Of a DNA stretch of 6,572 bases, positions 5,765 to 6,572 are shown piece after piece. This DNA is from Flavobacteriaceae bacterium (GTDB lineage: Bacteria; Bacteroidota; Bacteroidia; Flavobacteriales; Weeksellaceae): the NCBI GenBank assembly GCA_031273305.1, contig JAISSC010000123.1, positions 1 through 6,572 of the forward strand, given 5' to 3'. Each line of letters opens with the position of its first letter. Position 1 is the stretch's first letter. The position numbers and the translations under genes are program-made. A model generated the notes under the pieces. It searched no databases. It worked only from the letters and a program-made list of their open reading frames with translations, and was not told the origin of the DNA.

Positions 5765-6572
5765 TTATGAGCAGTGATTTATTTCGGAGTCGATTATTTC
5801 TTTTTGTAGTTTTTCTTGTTTCTCCTTTGATTTAATTAAAATTTGTCTTTCTTTCTCTAATTTGTCAAGTTTTTCAACGATACTTTTTATTTTTTCTGGT
5901 TCAAAAGGAATTTCTAAATTTTCAACTGTTTCTTTATTTAAAGTATCTCCTTTTGTAGCTCTATTTGTTTCATAATCAATTTTAGGCAAGATATAATATA
6001 AATACTTTCTAATAATAGGATCGGTTATAATTAATCCTGCAATTGCTTCATTAGTAAATAAAGGTTTCCCTGTTAAAGCGACTTTACCAATTGATAATTT
6101 GAAACTAAATAAAAGTGTATCTTTTGGTAAAAGTTTATTCGCTTTGTAAGCTAAATCTGTTATGTTTTCTTTTGAAGAAGAAATATACATTTCTTCTCCC
6201 ATATCACTAATTGTTACCCAAGTATGTTTTCCACCAAACCAGAATGCATCATCGTTTCTGTCTGGTGTAAATCCCATAATAATTTTATTGTCTTTCAAAA
6301 GTTCTTTAAGTTTCACAGTTTTTACTGTGTTTTCTGCTTTTAAATAATTATTCATAGATAGTTTATAATTATTATCTTTTATAGTTTTAAAATCAACAAA
6401 AAATGAATTTTTAGTTTCCGTTTTGTCTTTCCAAATTTGTCTTAATAAAACTAAATCATCATCAATAATTTTTCTTCTTCCTTTTTTACTTCCCGTTTTT
6501 TTAAAACCATCTTCTGTGACATCAAAAAACCAAACTTTTTTAGTTTTCTTTCCTTTGTTAAATATTATTATG
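5765..6572 (-). CDS. Type I-like restriction-modification methyltransferase C-terminus fused to a single HsdS target-recognition domain (5'-truncated by window)
   Basis: The frame is open from the right edge to TAA at 5765, showing 268 residues of a longer protein. The first about 72 (FNKGKKTKKVWFFDVTEDGF ... DDDLVLLRQIWKDK ... SFFVDFKTIKDNNYKLSMNNYL) read like the C-terminus of HsdM, an N6-adenine methyltransferase; the NYKLS-x-NxYL end is typical. Then comes a specificity half: VKLKELLKDN, a TRD with FWFGGKHTWVTISDM, LLPKDTLLFSFKLSIGKVAL and NEAIAGLI, and a helical end (EKIKSIVEKLDKLEKERQ ... EKLQKEI), the usual coiled-coil spacer. A normal HsdS has two TRDs; only one is present, so a dimer reading a symmetric site is likely. 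The ATG at 6355 is internal and should not be used as a start. GC in sampled lines is about 17-30%, against 40-47% in sampled radA lines, which suggests acquisition by transfer. The methyltransferase NPPY-type motif and any endonuclease domain lie outside the window. Confidence 0.82.
   Translation of the reverse strand, partial: IIIFNKGKKTKKVWFFDVTEDGFKKTGSKKGRRKIIDDDLVLLRQIWKDKTETKNSFFVDFKTIKDNNYKLSMNNYLKAENTVKTVKLKELLKDNKIIMGFTPDRNDDAFWFGGKHTWVTISDMGEEMYISSSKENITDLAYKANKLLPKDTLLFSFKLSIGKVALTGKPLFTNEAIAGLIITDPIIRKYLYYILPKIDYETNRATKGDTLNKETVENLEIPFEPEKIKSIVEKLDKLEKERQILIKSKEKQEKLQKEIIDSEINHCS

Noticed and set aside
5765..6355. Stand-alone 196-residue HsdS starting at the ATG at 6355
   Set aside because: The frame is open upstream to the window edge and encodes an HsdM-like C-terminus leading directly into this Met (KLSMNNYL), so the ATG is internal.

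Overview
The window looks like chromosomal DNA from a low-GC Bacteroidota bacterium, most likely a flavobacterium. Three things support this: starts without Shine-Dalgarno sites, promoter elements of the Bacteroidota type (TAnnTTTG at -7), and typical Bacteroidota envelope proteins. The genus cannot be fixed from the sequence alone.

Left part (1-1315, minus strand): the N-terminal part of an M3-family peptidase runs off the left edge. Upstream of it, in the same direction and 68 bp away, is a complete UPF0173-type metallo-beta-lactamase-fold hydrolase. The two probably share a transcript.

Middle (1316-3477): a short divergent intergenic region carries two overlapping back-to-back promoters. 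To the right is a two-gene plus-strand unit: a small outer-membrane beta-barrel protein, then a 469-aa lipoprotein with a predicted right-handed beta-helix. Neither has a substrate that can be read from sequence.

Noncoding block (3478-4186): about 700 bp without a credible gene but rich in structure. It holds two copies of a 33-bp interrupted repeat exactly 170 bp apart, an ATTC microsatellite, a promoter-like site, and a 186-bp element bounded by 16-bp terminal inverted repeats (MITE-like). Inside that element are two near-identical GTCCC/GGGAC palindromic units and a third hairpin.

Right part (4187-6572): a full-length radA (DNA repair/recombination ATPase) converges with a very AT-rich minus-strand gene that enters from the right edge. 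That gene's first ATG-initiated stretch looks like a stand-alone HsdS half. However, the frame is open from the window edge, and the upstream 72 residues look like the C-terminus of a type I N6-adenine methyltransferase (HsdM). The gene is therefore best read as a methyltransferase fused to a single target-recognition domain, probably horizontally acquired.

No clearly new multi-gene system is visible. The most interesting items are the M-S fusion, cut by the window edge, and the structured repeat block between the lipoprotein gene and radA.
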